NCBI GenBank assembly: GCA_050633205.1
Contig: JBOEGA010000164.1
Span: 1-20,415, forward strand
Source: CBDHHC01 sp050633205
GTDB lineage: Bacteria; Pseudomonadota; Alphaproteobacteria; Rhizobiales; CBDHHC01
Length of the DNA stretch: 20,415 nucleotides
Reading direction: 5' to 3'
This document shows positions 1 to 6,547 of this stretch, piece after piece. Every line of letters starts with the position of its first letter. Position 1 is the first letter of the stretch. A model generated the notes under the pieces. That model saw nothing but the letters and a program-made list of their open reading frames with translations, was not told the DNA's origin and made no database searches. The position numbers and the translations under genes were made by a program.

Positions 1-35
1 TCGTTATTCTGGTGATTATCAAACCATTTTCATAA
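1..35 (+). CDS. hemJ: C-terminal end of a HemJ-like protoporphyrinogen oxidase (partial)
   Basis: Only the last ten codons and the TAA stop (33-35) are in the window; the reading frame begins at base 3. The readable peptide is VILVIIKPFS, a hydrophobic helix end followed by a K-P-F motif. HemJ proteins (membrane haem-biosynthesis oxidases that convert protoporphyrinogen IX to protoporphyrin IX) commonly end in a run of V/I/L followed by KPF, and in many Alphaproteobacteria hemJ lies directly before rho, as it would here. The call rests on this short tail plus position, so it is an inference. The other two frames give only an unremarkable short tail or an early stop. Confidence 0.5.
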   Translation, partial: VILVIIKPFS

Positions 36-117
36 TGTTTTAATATATCCGGAGGAGCTGCTGCATAATAGCACTTTTAATTTCTAATTGTTTTTGTTAT
101 AAGGGCAAATCATCTTT

Positions 118-146
118 TCCCGGGAATTTCAATCATCCGGGATGAT
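118..146 (+). other. Overlapping inverted repeats after hemJ
   Basis: TCCCGG (118-123) can pair with CCGGGA (137-142), and alternatively ATCATC (132-137) with GATGAT (141-146) around a 3-base loop. The two pairings exclude each other. There is no T-run after either, so this is not an intrinsic terminator. It may mark the end of the hemJ transcript or belong to the rho leader. Confidence 0.3.
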
Positions 147-174
147 CCACGTAAAATGAGTATGTTTCAATGTA

Positions 175-198
175 AGATATGTATGTTTGTACATATCT
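175..198 (+). promoter_or_regulatory. Perfect 9-bp inverted repeat in the rho leader
   Basis: AGATATGTA (175-183) and TACATATCT (190-198) are exact reverse complements around the 6-base loop TGTTTG. The repeat lies about 95 bases before the preferred rho start. It could be a leader hairpin or a protein-binding site. No T-run follows, so it is not a terminator. Rho is known to control its own synthesis through its leader in several bacteria; a link to this structure is only inferred. Confidence 0.45.
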
Positions 199-293
199 GA
201 TATTAGAGCACTATTTTAATTTTATCTTTCCTTTGATCCTGGCCAAAGTGGCGATATCCATGCGACATGTCTCGGCCAATCCGGAGTATTCCC

Positions 294-1559
294 ATGCAGG
301 AAATGAAGCTTCAAGAGCTAAAAACAAAATCACCGACCGAGCTTCTGGCATTTGCTGATGAGGTAGAAGTAGAGAACGCCAGTTCTTTGCGTAAACAAGA
401 GTTAATGTTTGCTATCCTGAAACAGCTTGCGGCGCGAGATGTTGACATCACCGGGGAGGGTGTTGTTGAAGTTTTGCAAGACGGTTTCGGTTTTCTGAGA
501 TCACCCGACGCAAACTATCTTCCAGGGCCTGATGATATATATGTAAGTCCCAGCCAGATTCGCAGATTTGCATTGCGAACCGGTGATACTATTGAAGGGC
601 AAATTCGCAGCCCTAAAGAAGGTGAGAGATATTTTGCCCTTCTTAAAGTGAATAAAATCAATTTTGATGATCCTGAAAAGACCCGCCACAAGATTCACTT
701 CGATAACCTTACTCCTTTATATCCTGATGAATGGCTGAAAATGGAAACAGAAGATCCAAAAGCCAAGGATCTTTCTGCGCGTGTTATCGATATTGTTGCT
801 CCACTTGGTAAAGGGCAGCGTGGTCTTATTGTTGCACCACCAAGAACTGGTAAAACTGTTCTTCTTCAGAATATCGCACATTCAATTACGAGTAATCACC
901 CTGAATGTTATGTGATTGTTCTTCTTATTGATGAACGTCCGGAAGAGGTGACCGACATGCAGCGCTCCGTGAAGGGGGAAGTTATTTCCTCGACATTTGA
1001 TGAGCCGCCAAGTCGTCACGTTCAGGTTTCAGAGATGGTTATCGAGAAAGCGAAGCGTCTGGTTGAGCATAAGAGAGATGTTGTAATTCTTCTCGACTCT
1101 ATTACGCGTCTTGGTCGTGCCTATAATACTGTGGTTCCTTCATCGGGCAAGGTTTTAACGGGTGGTGTTGACTCAAATGCACTACAACGCCCGAAACGTT
1201 TCTTTGGTGCAGCACGTAATATTGAAGAGGGCGGTTCTCTCACTATTATCGCGACAGCACTTATTGATACGGGGTCACGTATGGATGAAGTGATCTTTGA
1301 GGAGTTCAAGGGAACAGGTAACTCTGAACTTATTCTTGATCGTAAAGTTGCTGACAAGCGGATCTTCCCTGCTATTGATATTGCCAGGTCCGGTACTCGT
1401 AAAGAGGACCTTCTTGTTAAAGAGCAACTTAAGAAAATCTACGTTCTTCGTCGTATTCTTAATCCTATGGGGACGATGGATGGCATCGAGTTTCTTATTG
1501 ATAAGCTTAAGCAGACGAAATCAAATGATGATTTCTTCGATTCAATGAACACAGGTTGA
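294..1559 (+). CDS. rho: Transcription termination factor Rho
   Basis: Rho is the hexameric RNA helicase that ends transcription at Rho-dependent sites. The frame shows the whole family layout: an N-terminal Rho domain starting MQEMKLQELKTKSP, an OB-fold RNA-binding region with GFGFLRSP, then a RecA-type ATPase with the Walker A motif PPRTGKT (Lys187 from this start), the VLLIDERPEEV segment and the VILLDSITRLGRAYN segment, ending in the conserved arm. At 421 residues it has normal length. I chose ATG 294 because GGAG (283-286) sits 7 bases before it and because homologues begin at about this point. An ATG in frame at 267 would add nine residues but has no clear ribosome site. A strong terminator follows 25 bases after the stop. 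In many relatives mnmE comes next; here accessory genes do. Confidence 0.97.
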   Translation: MQEMKLQELKTKSPTELLAFADEVEVENASSLRKQELMFAILKQLAARDVDITGEGVVEVLQDGFGFLRSPDANYLPGPDDIYVSPSQIRRFALRTGDTIEGQIRSPKEGERYFALLKVNKINFDDPEKTRHKIHFDNLTPLYPDEWLKMETEDPKAKDLSARVIDIVAPLGKGQRGLIVAPPRTGKTVLLQNIAHSITSNHPECYVIVLLIDERPEEVTDMQRSVKGEVISSTFDEPPSRHVQVSEMVIEKAKRLVEHKRDVVILLDSITRLGRAYNTVVPSSGKVLTGGVDSNALQRPKRFFGAARNIEEGGSLTIIATALIDTGSRMDEVIFEEFKGTGNSELILDRKVADKRIFPAIDIARSGTRKEDLLVKEQLKKIYVLRRILNPMGTMDGIEFLIDKLKQTKSNDDFFDSMNTG

Positions 1560-1584
1560 TCCTATTGAATTATATGATGAATTT

Positions 1585-1613
1585 AAAGCCCGGCAATCTT
1601 GTCGGGCTTTTTT
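1585..1613 (+). terminator. Intrinsic terminator of rho
   Basis: AAAGCCCG (1585-1592) pairs with CGGGCTTT (1603-1610), and the stem can be extended by a G-T and a C-G pair. A run of T follows (1608-1613). It starts 25 bases after the rho stop codon, so rho probably does not co-transcribe with the next gene. Confidence 0.85.
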
Positions 1614-1718
1614 GCATTAAAAGTGTTCTCTTTTTGTTCTTGTTATTATTTTTAAGCTGAGTTAAAAATAATAAAGGCTGGTTGATGAGTTGAGCGCCAG
1701 ATAAGAGAGGTTTTCATT

Positions 1719-1988
1719 ATGATTATTGTTCGTGAACTATCACCTGTTATGCAGCGTATTATTAAAGATGCCGTTATAGCTAACCCCCATTGTTCTCCTG
1801 ATGACTTTCTTGACGAAATTACCTATGCAGTCTCTGATCCTGACAGTGTTGAGGCTATTTATCGTGAATGGGAAACTGTTGCGGTTGTTCCTGATGAGGA
1901 TGAAGAAGATATATTTGCGGTGAATGATATTTTTGAAGAGATGCGTGTCATTATGCAGAAGCTGGATAGTCAGTTTGAGCGTCTTTAA
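1719..1988 (+). CDS. Small acidic protein, function unknown
   Basis: This 89-residue frame has a purine-rich ribosome site (GAGAGG, 8 bases before the ATG) and reads as a soluble, probably mostly helical protein. Its centre is strongly acidic (VVPDEDEEDIF), followed by a helix-like stretch ending LDSQFERL. I see no signal peptide, no membrane segment and no catalytic motif, and I do not recognise the family. It stands alone: the rho terminator lies before it and 87 bases separate it from the DUF3224 gene behind it, so the two could share a transcript. Codon use matches its neighbours, which favours a real gene over a chance frame. Confidence 0.65.
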   Translation: MIIVRELSPVMQRIIKDAVIANPHCSPDDFLDEITYAVSDPDSVEAIYREWETVAVVPDEDEEDIFAVNDIFEEMRVIMQKLDSQFERL

Positions 1989-2075
1989 AAATACTGCTTC
2001 TCGATTTTATTTTTGTATTTTGGGACTAAATGCAATATCTCTAGCCTTGTCCGATAAGGAAGGAATTGCATTGTT

Positions 2076-2471
2076 ATGAAGATTACCGGAACATTCGAAG
2101 TAAGTATGAATCCGCTTGATACCGGGATGTCTGGTGCGGAAGGTTTCCAGTTTGCCCGCCGATCTATTGATAAGGTTTTTAAAGGTGAACTGGATGCTTC
2201 CAGCGTTGGTGAGATGTTGAGTGTCGTTACCTGTGTGCAGGGATCTGCAGGATATGTGGCGATGGAAACAGTGACTGGAAATCTCTGCGGACTTGATGGA
2301 AGTTTTGTGCTTCAGCACTATGGTACGATGCGCGAAGGGAGCCAGCTTCTGGTGCTTGAAATTGTTCCGGATTCCGGTACGGATGACCTGGCTGGAATTA
2401 CCGGGAAAATGGCGATAAAAATGGAAGATGGCCAGCATTTTTATGAATTTGAGTATGAATTGCCAGGGTAG
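2076..2471 (+). CDS. DUF3224 domain protein
   Basis: The 131-residue product matches the DUF3224 family over its full length: the start TGTFEVSMNP, the segment SIDKVFKGELDASSVGEMLSV, the GSAGYVAMETVTGNLCGLDGSFVLQHYGTM core, the VVPDSGT-like turn (here IVPDSGTDDLAGITGKM) and the final YEFEYELP. Family members are small single-domain proteins, predicted to form a beta-barrel like allene oxide cyclase; no reaction is established for them. No signal peptide is present, so it should be cytoplasmic. GGAAGG lies some 12 bases before the ATG, a rather long spacing. It faces the VOC gene on the other strand across 73 bases. Confidence 0.85.
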   Translation: MKITGTFEVSMNPLDTGMSGAEGFQFARRSIDKVFKGELDASSVGEMLSVVTCVQGSAGYVAMETVTGNLCGLDGSFVLQHYGTMREGSQLLVLEIVPDSGTDDLAGITGKMAIKMEDGQHFYEFEYELPG

Positions 2472-2480
2472 GTGAAAACA

Positions 2481-2506
2481 GGATGTTGGCAGGAATGTCT
2501 ACATCC
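2481..2506. other. Weak inverted repeat between convergent genes
   Basis: GGATGT (2481-2486) and ACATCC (2501-2506) can pair across 14 bases. The gap between the DUF3224 gene and the VOC gene is the only place for both to end transcription, but no T-run adjoins the stem on either strand. It may be a weak or Rho-assisted stop; the evidence is thin. Confidence 0.25.
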
Positions 2507-2544
2507 GTTCTCTATCCGTTTTTGTCCTCCAGCATTCCAGAGCA

Positions 2545-3198
2545 TTATTTTATGATTTTTTGCTGACTTTCGGCATTTTCCAGAGCGAGTGAGAGGTTGG
2601 GAGTCCTGCCAGCTTCTATTTTTATTTTTTTGCAGTTTAAACCGATATTTTGCAGTTCATTTTTTATTAAATCAGGCTTGAAGTGAATCCTGTTCAATTC
2701 TGTGAATTTGTAACCCATATTCTGCATCGTTTCCCAGGGCCTGACAGTATGTGGCCACTGAATCAGAGTTGGGAAAATTCCCTGTTCTGGCAGCGAGCCA
2801 TCTTCGGGGACTGTGATTTTCCAGGTGAGGTTTCCTCTTGAGACGGTTTCGACTTTGCCTACAGGGATATTGGTTTGTTTTATTGCCTGTTCTATGTCTG
2901 TGGTTCTGGCTACCCAGGTAATGAGTTTTGGAGATTTTGCCAGTTGCTGCTGCATTTCAGGGTTGTCCAGATTGTACCAGCGAGGCGTTCTCGTTTGTTT
3001 TGTTTCCGGATCAACTGCAATTACTTCAAGGAAGGTATCACCGAGGCTCATCAGGTGATTGTGGGTTCCCATTTTAGGATGGGAACCGCCGTATCGTATT
3101 GTGATATTTAATTGAGACTGTAGATAATTAACACCTTGTTCAAGGGTTGTTGCAGCAACAACAAAGTGATCTATCTGAGCATCAATTAATTGAGTCAT
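2545..3198 (-). CDS. Glyoxalase-like (VOC) domain protein
   Basis: The 217-residue product begins with a typical vicinal oxygen chelate half-domain (IDHFVVAATTLEQGVNYLQSQL), continues with GGSHPKMGTHNHLMSLGDTFLEVIAVDP, and has a second half with WKITVPEDG and LIQWP. This pattern and length fit the glyoxalase-like domain family PF13468, whose members are mostly uncharacterised. His11 and the glutamate in FLEVIAVDP are in the places where VOC enzymes usually hold a metal, but I cannot show metal binding. It is cytoplasmic. The start codon overlaps the stop of the preceding membrane protein gene by 4 bases (ATGA), so the two are almost certainly translated from one message. Confidence 0.82.
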   Translation of the reverse strand: MTQLIDAQIDHFVVAATTLEQGVNYLQSQLNITIRYGGSHPKMGTHNHLMSLGDTFLEVIAVDPETKQTRTPRWYNLDNPEMQQQLAKSPKLITWVARTTDIEQAIKQTNIPVGKVETVSRGNLTWKITVPEDGSLPEQGIFPTLIQWPHTVRPWETMQNMGYKFTELNRIHFKPDLIKNELQNIGLNCKKIKIEAGRTPNLSLALENAESQQKIIK

Positions 3199-3593
3199 TT
3201 CATTCCCATAGCAATAAGAGCTGTATCTTTTACATCAAAGACGAGCGATACAGATATTGTTAATACAAGTGCTGATACCCAGACGCCAAAAGCTGACTTG
3301 AGCTTAAATGACGGATTCATAATAACAAATTTCACTATGTAGTAAGCAAGAGGTGCCCACAAAATTAGGTGCGGGATTGCAAACAGATGTATATTTTTTG
3401 TGAAGTGGAAGATTGTTAGTGCTGCCATGATGGTCAGGACGATTGTCGCAAGTGCAAATCTTGCAGATTTATGGTTCCATATAAAAAAAACGGAAAGCAA
3501 AAATATTAACACCATCCAGTTCGTCCAAGCCTGAACGATTGGCGTGAGTTCTGTCATCATTGCTTTATTCATTTCGTTGAAAAGTTCGAGCAT
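3195..3593 (-). CDS. Four-helix membrane protein, function unknown
   Basis: This 132-residue protein has four clear hydrophobic segments: around residues 24-41 (WTNWMVLIFLLSVFFIW), 46-64 (FALATIVLTIMAALTIFHF), 70-92 (LFAIPHLILWAPLAYYIVKFVIM) and 101-121 (AFGVWVSALVLTISVSLVF). It should lie in the inner membrane. I do not recognise a named family. The start has AGGA 8 bases before it, and the ribosome site sits inside a small perfect hairpin (ACAGG/CCTGT, 3595-3607), which could dampen translation. It is the first gene of a two-gene unit with the VOC gene. Confidence 0.75.
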   Translation of the reverse strand: MLELFNEMNKAMMTELTPIVQAWTNWMVLIFLLSVFFIWNHKSARFALATIVLTIMAALTIFHFTKNIHLFAIPHLILWAPLAYYIVKFVIMNPSFKLKSAFGVWVSALVLTISVSLVFDVKDTALIAMGMK

Positions 3594-3768
3594 TACAGGT
3601 TTCCTGTTTTATTTTGATTTTGCGTTCAGCCGGCACAATAACCCATTCTGAACCGATTGTACTTTTATTGTGAGGTAATTGTAATCACATTTTTGTGTTT
3701 ATTTCCTATTGCTATCCCGCAAATTTTAAGATTATGTGTAAATAGAATTTACATTAATGGAGTTATGC

Positions 3769-4167
3769 GTGTCTCTTGATCCTCTTTTGAAGTCCCAGAT
3801 ATTCATTATCATTCATGCGTTTGCGGCTATGTTTGCTTTGCTTGTAGGTATTGCGCAGTTTATCGGCGTGAAAGGTACTACAGTGCATCGCGTTCTGGGG
3901 TGGGGCTGGGTTATTGCTATGATGATTGTTGCACTCAGCTCGTTTCAAATTCGTGAGATCAATCAACTCTGGGGGTTCAGCTGGATCCATATTCTATCTG
4001 TTGTTGTGCTGTTTAATGTTCCGCTTGCAGTCATAGCTGCGAAAAGCCACAATATTCCAACTCATAAATATACAATGATGGGAGTTTATATAGGCGGGCT
4101 TCTGATCGCTGGATTTTTTACTCTGATGCCAGGAAGAATTATGCATCAGGTGGTGTTTGGTAGTTAA
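3769..4167 (+). CDS. DUF2306-like small membrane protein
   Basis: The product has four hydrophobic segments: IFIIIHAFAAMFALLVGIAQF, VLGWGWVIAMMIVALSSF, IHILSVVVLFNVPLAVIA and MGVYIGGLLIAGFFTLMPG. The motifs H-x-x-x-A in helix one, HRVLGWGW before helix two and HKYTMMGVYIGG before helix four are what DUF2306-type membrane proteins show; their function is not known. I prefer the GTG at 3769 because GGAG (3759-3762) lies 6 bases before it. An ATG in frame at 3757 would add four residues (136 in all) without a visible ribosome site. The gene is transcribed away from the membrane protein/VOC pair, with 175 bases between the starts. Confidence 0.75.
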   Translation: MSLDPLLKSQIFIIIHAFAAMFALLVGIAQFIGVKGTTVHRVLGWGWVIAMMIVALSSFQIREINQLWGFSWIHILSVVVLFNVPLAVIAAKSHNIPTHKYTMMGVYIGGLLIAGFFTLMPGRIMHQVVFGS

Positions 4168-4777
4168 TCCATTCTGATTGAAAAGCTTCTTCTCGGTGGG
4201 ACGCAGATTTTTTGACTATTCCAGCCAACACGGCTCTCAAAGCCAAATGATTTTCATAAAAAAAAGCACTGGGGGCAATTATGATTTTATATTCTTTGTA
4301 TATTATTTTGAACTGACCAGTTGATCATTTTAAGTTCATCTAAGGTCAAACTGCTATTGGATTCTGTTTTTATTTTGACCCTTCAAATTTCAGAGATGCA
4401 GGTTCTGGCACTCGTTTGAATGCCTCGCCGCATGGATAGGCAGAGTCAACAATTCTGTTGCGGAGTTCTTCAATCGCCCGAAATCAGTTTCAGGCGGAGA
4501 ATGAATTCTGGAGATACGGGGTCTGCGAAGAGTTGAATCCGCTGTCAGGATTATCTGGCAGGTGAGTGTGTGAGAATTCCTGTTCTTCAATCTGACGAGA
4601 AGATCCTCCCCTTCCTCCTGATGTCATGCTCTCCAGGAACAGCAATTTGTCCTGGCGGATGTCATCATGAAGTTAAGGTTTTGAGAGGTCATGATCATTT
4701 TTGGAGAGGATATTAGTCCTCAGATGGATCCAATTGACCAGAATTTTGCTTTTCCAGGATGAGAGTCTTCTGGAAGC

Positions 4778-4882
4778 TCTGGAGGGCAGGATGGATTATT
4801 TTCAGGGCAGGACAGTTTTTTATGGAGGCAGGACGATAATTCTGGAGGTCAGGAGGATGTATCTGGAGGATAGGACACCACC
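4778..4882 (+). repeat. Five tandem 21-bp repeat units
   Basis: The core CAGGA (TAGGA in the last unit) begins at 4787, 4808, 4829, 4850 and 4871, that is every 21 bases exactly. Units run 4778-4798, 4799-4819, 4820-4840, 4841-4861 and 4862-4882. Units 1, 4 and 5 begin TCTGGAGG; units 2 and 3 are degenerate there. Typical core: TCTGGAGGNCAGGA followed by seven variable bases. The array is imperfect, so it is old or built from a variable element. Its reading frames stay open as heptads in one frame, but no ribosome site or known protein supports coding. A related piece lies in mnmE at 8950-9018. Confidence 0.8.
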
Positions 4883-4900
4883 TCCAGCATCCTCCAGATA
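4860..4900. repeat. 12-bp inverted repeat closing the 21-bp array
   Basis: TATCTGGAGGAT (4860-4871) and ATCCTCCAGATA (4889-4900) are exact reverse complements with 17 bases between. The left arm is the start of the last tandem unit; the right arm is the same unit in reverse. Another partial reverse copy (CCTCCAG, 4881-4887) lies in the loop. The whole could fold into a strong hairpin in RNA. Confidence 0.75.
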
Positions 4901-5397
4901 TTCTCCTTTTGCTTCCAAAAGATTCAAAATTTTTTACACGCCAAATTTTCAGCCACCCCCGATTTTGCAAACCGGACAGAATCCGCCATCTTTTCGTGGT
5001 GTCGGTGGGTCTGTCTGATCATATCTGAGCAAGGTATTGAACATGCCATGGGCCGTTGAGTGCATATATGTCGATGAGTGTGAAGGTGTATGTGTCAGTC
5101 ATGATGAGGTGAGTGCCCATATGTATGTATGATGTGTGAGGTCATGTCGAAGGTCATCATCAGTTAGCATGTCATAGATGTGTCTGATGAGAGAGGAGCA
5201 GTTCATCATCTGAGCGTGTTGTCATGGTGGGGGGACGATCTGATTTTCACCAACCTGATTTATAGAGATGCCTCTACCACCTGATTATCAGTTTCACGGA
5301 ATGGGATCATTGGGCACCGGCCCGAGGCAACGAATGGGTTTGTTCATGGGATTTGTTCTGGGAGAATTGTGCTGGGGGGCAGTTGTGGTGAGAGAGT

Positions 5398-5422
5398 GGC
5401 TGCTCCATTTGTCAGAGCAGCC
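5398..5422 (-). terminator. Possible terminator hairpin after the cupin gene
   Basis: GGCTGCTC (5398-5405) and GAGCAGCC (5415-5422) form a perfect GC-rich 8-bp stem with a 9-base loop, 10 bases beyond the stop of the minus-strand cupin gene. No T-run follows on that strand (it reads ACTCTCTCACC), so it is at best an imperfect terminator or a 3'-end stabiliser. Confidence 0.4.
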
Positions 5423-5432
5423 TGGACTTACC

Positions 5433-5942
5433 TTATGGCTTCTGTCTGACGAAGTCTTTCAGTGAGAGAGACTGAGCACTGTCCTTGTCGAAGAACTGAA
5501 CTGCCCTTCCAGTGAAGACACCGATCTTATTGTGAGTGGGAAGGTCAACCACTTCAACATCTGTTCGCTCACCAGCGGACAGGTAGACAAGGTCTTCAGT
5601 GCCGGTATTCAGAATGTGGTGAGCAGCACCATCTGTCGGGAAGCCGATATAATCGCCTGGGCCGATTGGGGTTTGCTCACCGTTGATATCAAGGGTGCCA
5701 TTGCCTTCTATGATGAAGACATACTCTTCCTGGAGTGTCTGGGCATGAGGCGTATAACTTTCTTTGCCAGCAGGGACGCGGACATAATGCATGTGCAGGC
5801 GCTGCATACCGGCAAATGCCGAGATGGGGTGCATTCTCACATCCGAGTCTGGATTTAATGGGTGCTGGATATGAGTGGCTTCGTCCGGATTGAGCTCTCT
5901 TGTGCGAATGACATATTGCTCGGCAGTTTTCTTGTCTGACAT
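5433..5942 (-). CDS. Cupin-domain protein
   Basis: The 169-residue product holds one cupin barrel. Motif 1 is seen as PAGKESYTPHAQTLQEEYVFIIEGNGTL and motif 2 as PGDYIGFPTDGAAHHILNTG, with the usual glycines, a histidine in motif 1, the EE-Y-V-x-x-x-x-G turn and a histidine in motif 2. This points to a small metal-binding or sugar/acid-binding cupin, but the substrate cannot be told; the spacing of possible metal ligands (His66, Glu72/73, His107/108) is plausible but unproven. The N-terminal 40 residues are a polar extension. The start is supported by GGAG about 6 bases before the ATG. It stands alone between the non-coding stretch and the next unknown gene. Confidence 0.85.
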   Translation of the reverse strand: MSDKKTAEQYVIRTRELNPDEATHIQHPLNPDSDVRMHPISAFAGMQRLHMHYVRVPAGKESYTPHAQTLQEEYVFIIEGNGTLDINGEQTPIGPGDYIGFPTDGAAHHILNTGTEDLVYLSAGERTDVEVVDLPTHNKIGVFTGRAVQFFDKDSAQSLSLKDFVRQKP

Positions 5943-6197
5943 GGTTTCTCCGTTCAGAACTTATTTATGTGAGGGCCCTACCATTCAGTGTTCAAGATGT
6001 ATCTGTCAATCTGTTGACGGGAATTGTAGATGCTGGGGATAATCTGGGGATGGCTCTGTTGAGAAAATTTGAGGAGATGTGACTCTTTTTGAGTCGACAG
6101 GCGAATAGTCTTTTGAATCCATTAAATTTTGAGCTCTCACATTCATTCCGAATTTATGCAGGGGGCATTGGTTTGATGTCAGAGCTCATTTTCGATT

Positions 6198-6437
6198 TTA
6201 GTTCTGTTCAAGGTAGCGTTCAGGGATTTCGATTGAGTCCCCATCGGAGGACTCTACGAGGTAAAGCATGGTCCCTACGGTCTCGCCAAACTGGCGAGCT
6301 GTTTCCGGATCTTCAACTATCCGCTTGCCGCAGATAATGCCGAATTTCATGATGCTGTATTTTCGTGGTGCTTCATCTCTAACCCGGACGTAGTCTCCCC
6401 ATTCAAGTTTGTCGATCAGTACCATTTCATCTCTCAT
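6198..6437 (-). CDS. 79-residue protein, function unknown
   Basis: From the preferred ATG at 6437 the product begins MRDEMVLIDKLEWGDYVRVRDEAP and ends SIEIPERYLEQN. It is small, hydrophilic and probably rich in beta strands, with an acidic tail; no membrane segment, no signal peptide and no known motif. The start is chosen because GAGGG lies 7 bases before this ATG. An in-frame ATG at 6476 would add 13 residues but lacks a ribosome site. The pattern of a short barrel ending in I-P-E-R-Y-L recalls small SH3-like domains, but I do not assign a family. It lies behind the MFS gene on the same strand with 110 bases between the MFS stop and this start, so it may be the second gene of that transcript. 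Confidence 0.65.
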   Translation of the reverse strand: MRDEMVLIDKLEWGDYVRVRDEAPRKYSIMKFGIICGKRIVEDPETARQFGETVGTMLYLVESSDGDSIEIPERYLEQN

Positions 6438-6547
6438 ACATTTTCCCTCAGTTTGGTGGTAAGCAACTCCATCCACGAAACTTCAAGAATAGCGTAAGAA
6501 TGTGGGCTTTTCGGGGGAGAAATGCCACTTTATGGTACGTTTGGGTG

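Larger units (their letters stand above)
4168..5432. other. 1.26-kb stretch without a convincing gene
   Basis: Frames here are short, start without ribosome sites and resemble nothing I know. Three zones can be told apart: 4168-4680, mixed sequence; 4755-4960, the 21-bp repeat array and its inverted repeat, followed by an AT-rich piece (about 4911-4955); and about 5040-5260, a TG-rich and C-poor zone full of short words such as ATGTCAT, TCATCA and GATGTGTG. In that last zone the minus strand reads three consecutive mini-frames beginning MTTRSDDELLL, MLTDDDLRHDL and MTDTYTFTLID, which could be the remains of a broken gene, but I cannot support a product. Confidence 0.6.

Noticed and set aside
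1..266. Chromosome origin between hemJ and rho
   Set aside because: The segment is AT-rich, but no DnaA box could be found and the gap is short.
3669..3689. TGTGA and TCACA as a CRP-type site between the two divergent membrane protein genes
   Set aside because: The spacing is 11 bases instead of 6, so it does not fit the CRP/FNR pattern.
4602..4662. A further copy of the 21-bp unit in reverse orientation (TCCTCC, TCCTG, CTCCAGG words)
   Set aside because: The words are present but their spacing does not follow the 21-bp period.
4778..4900. CRISPR array
   Set aside because: Units are directly adjacent with no unique spacers, the repeats are degenerate, and no cas gene is near.
4701..5018. 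A 105-residue plus-strand frame covering the 21-bp array, with a seven-residue period (LEGRMDY, FQGRTVF, YGGRTII)
   Set aside because: The protein period is simply the 21-bp DNA period. There is no good ribosome site, the rest is low-complexity, and no known family fits.
5268..5465. A 65-residue plus-strand frame
   Set aside because: It overlaps the end of the cupin gene and its 3' hairpin, has no ribosome site and no recognisable sequence.
6089..6337. An 82-residue plus-strand frame opposite the 79-residue gene
   Set aside because: The minus-strand frame has a good ribosome site and protein-like sequence; this one reads as its shadow.
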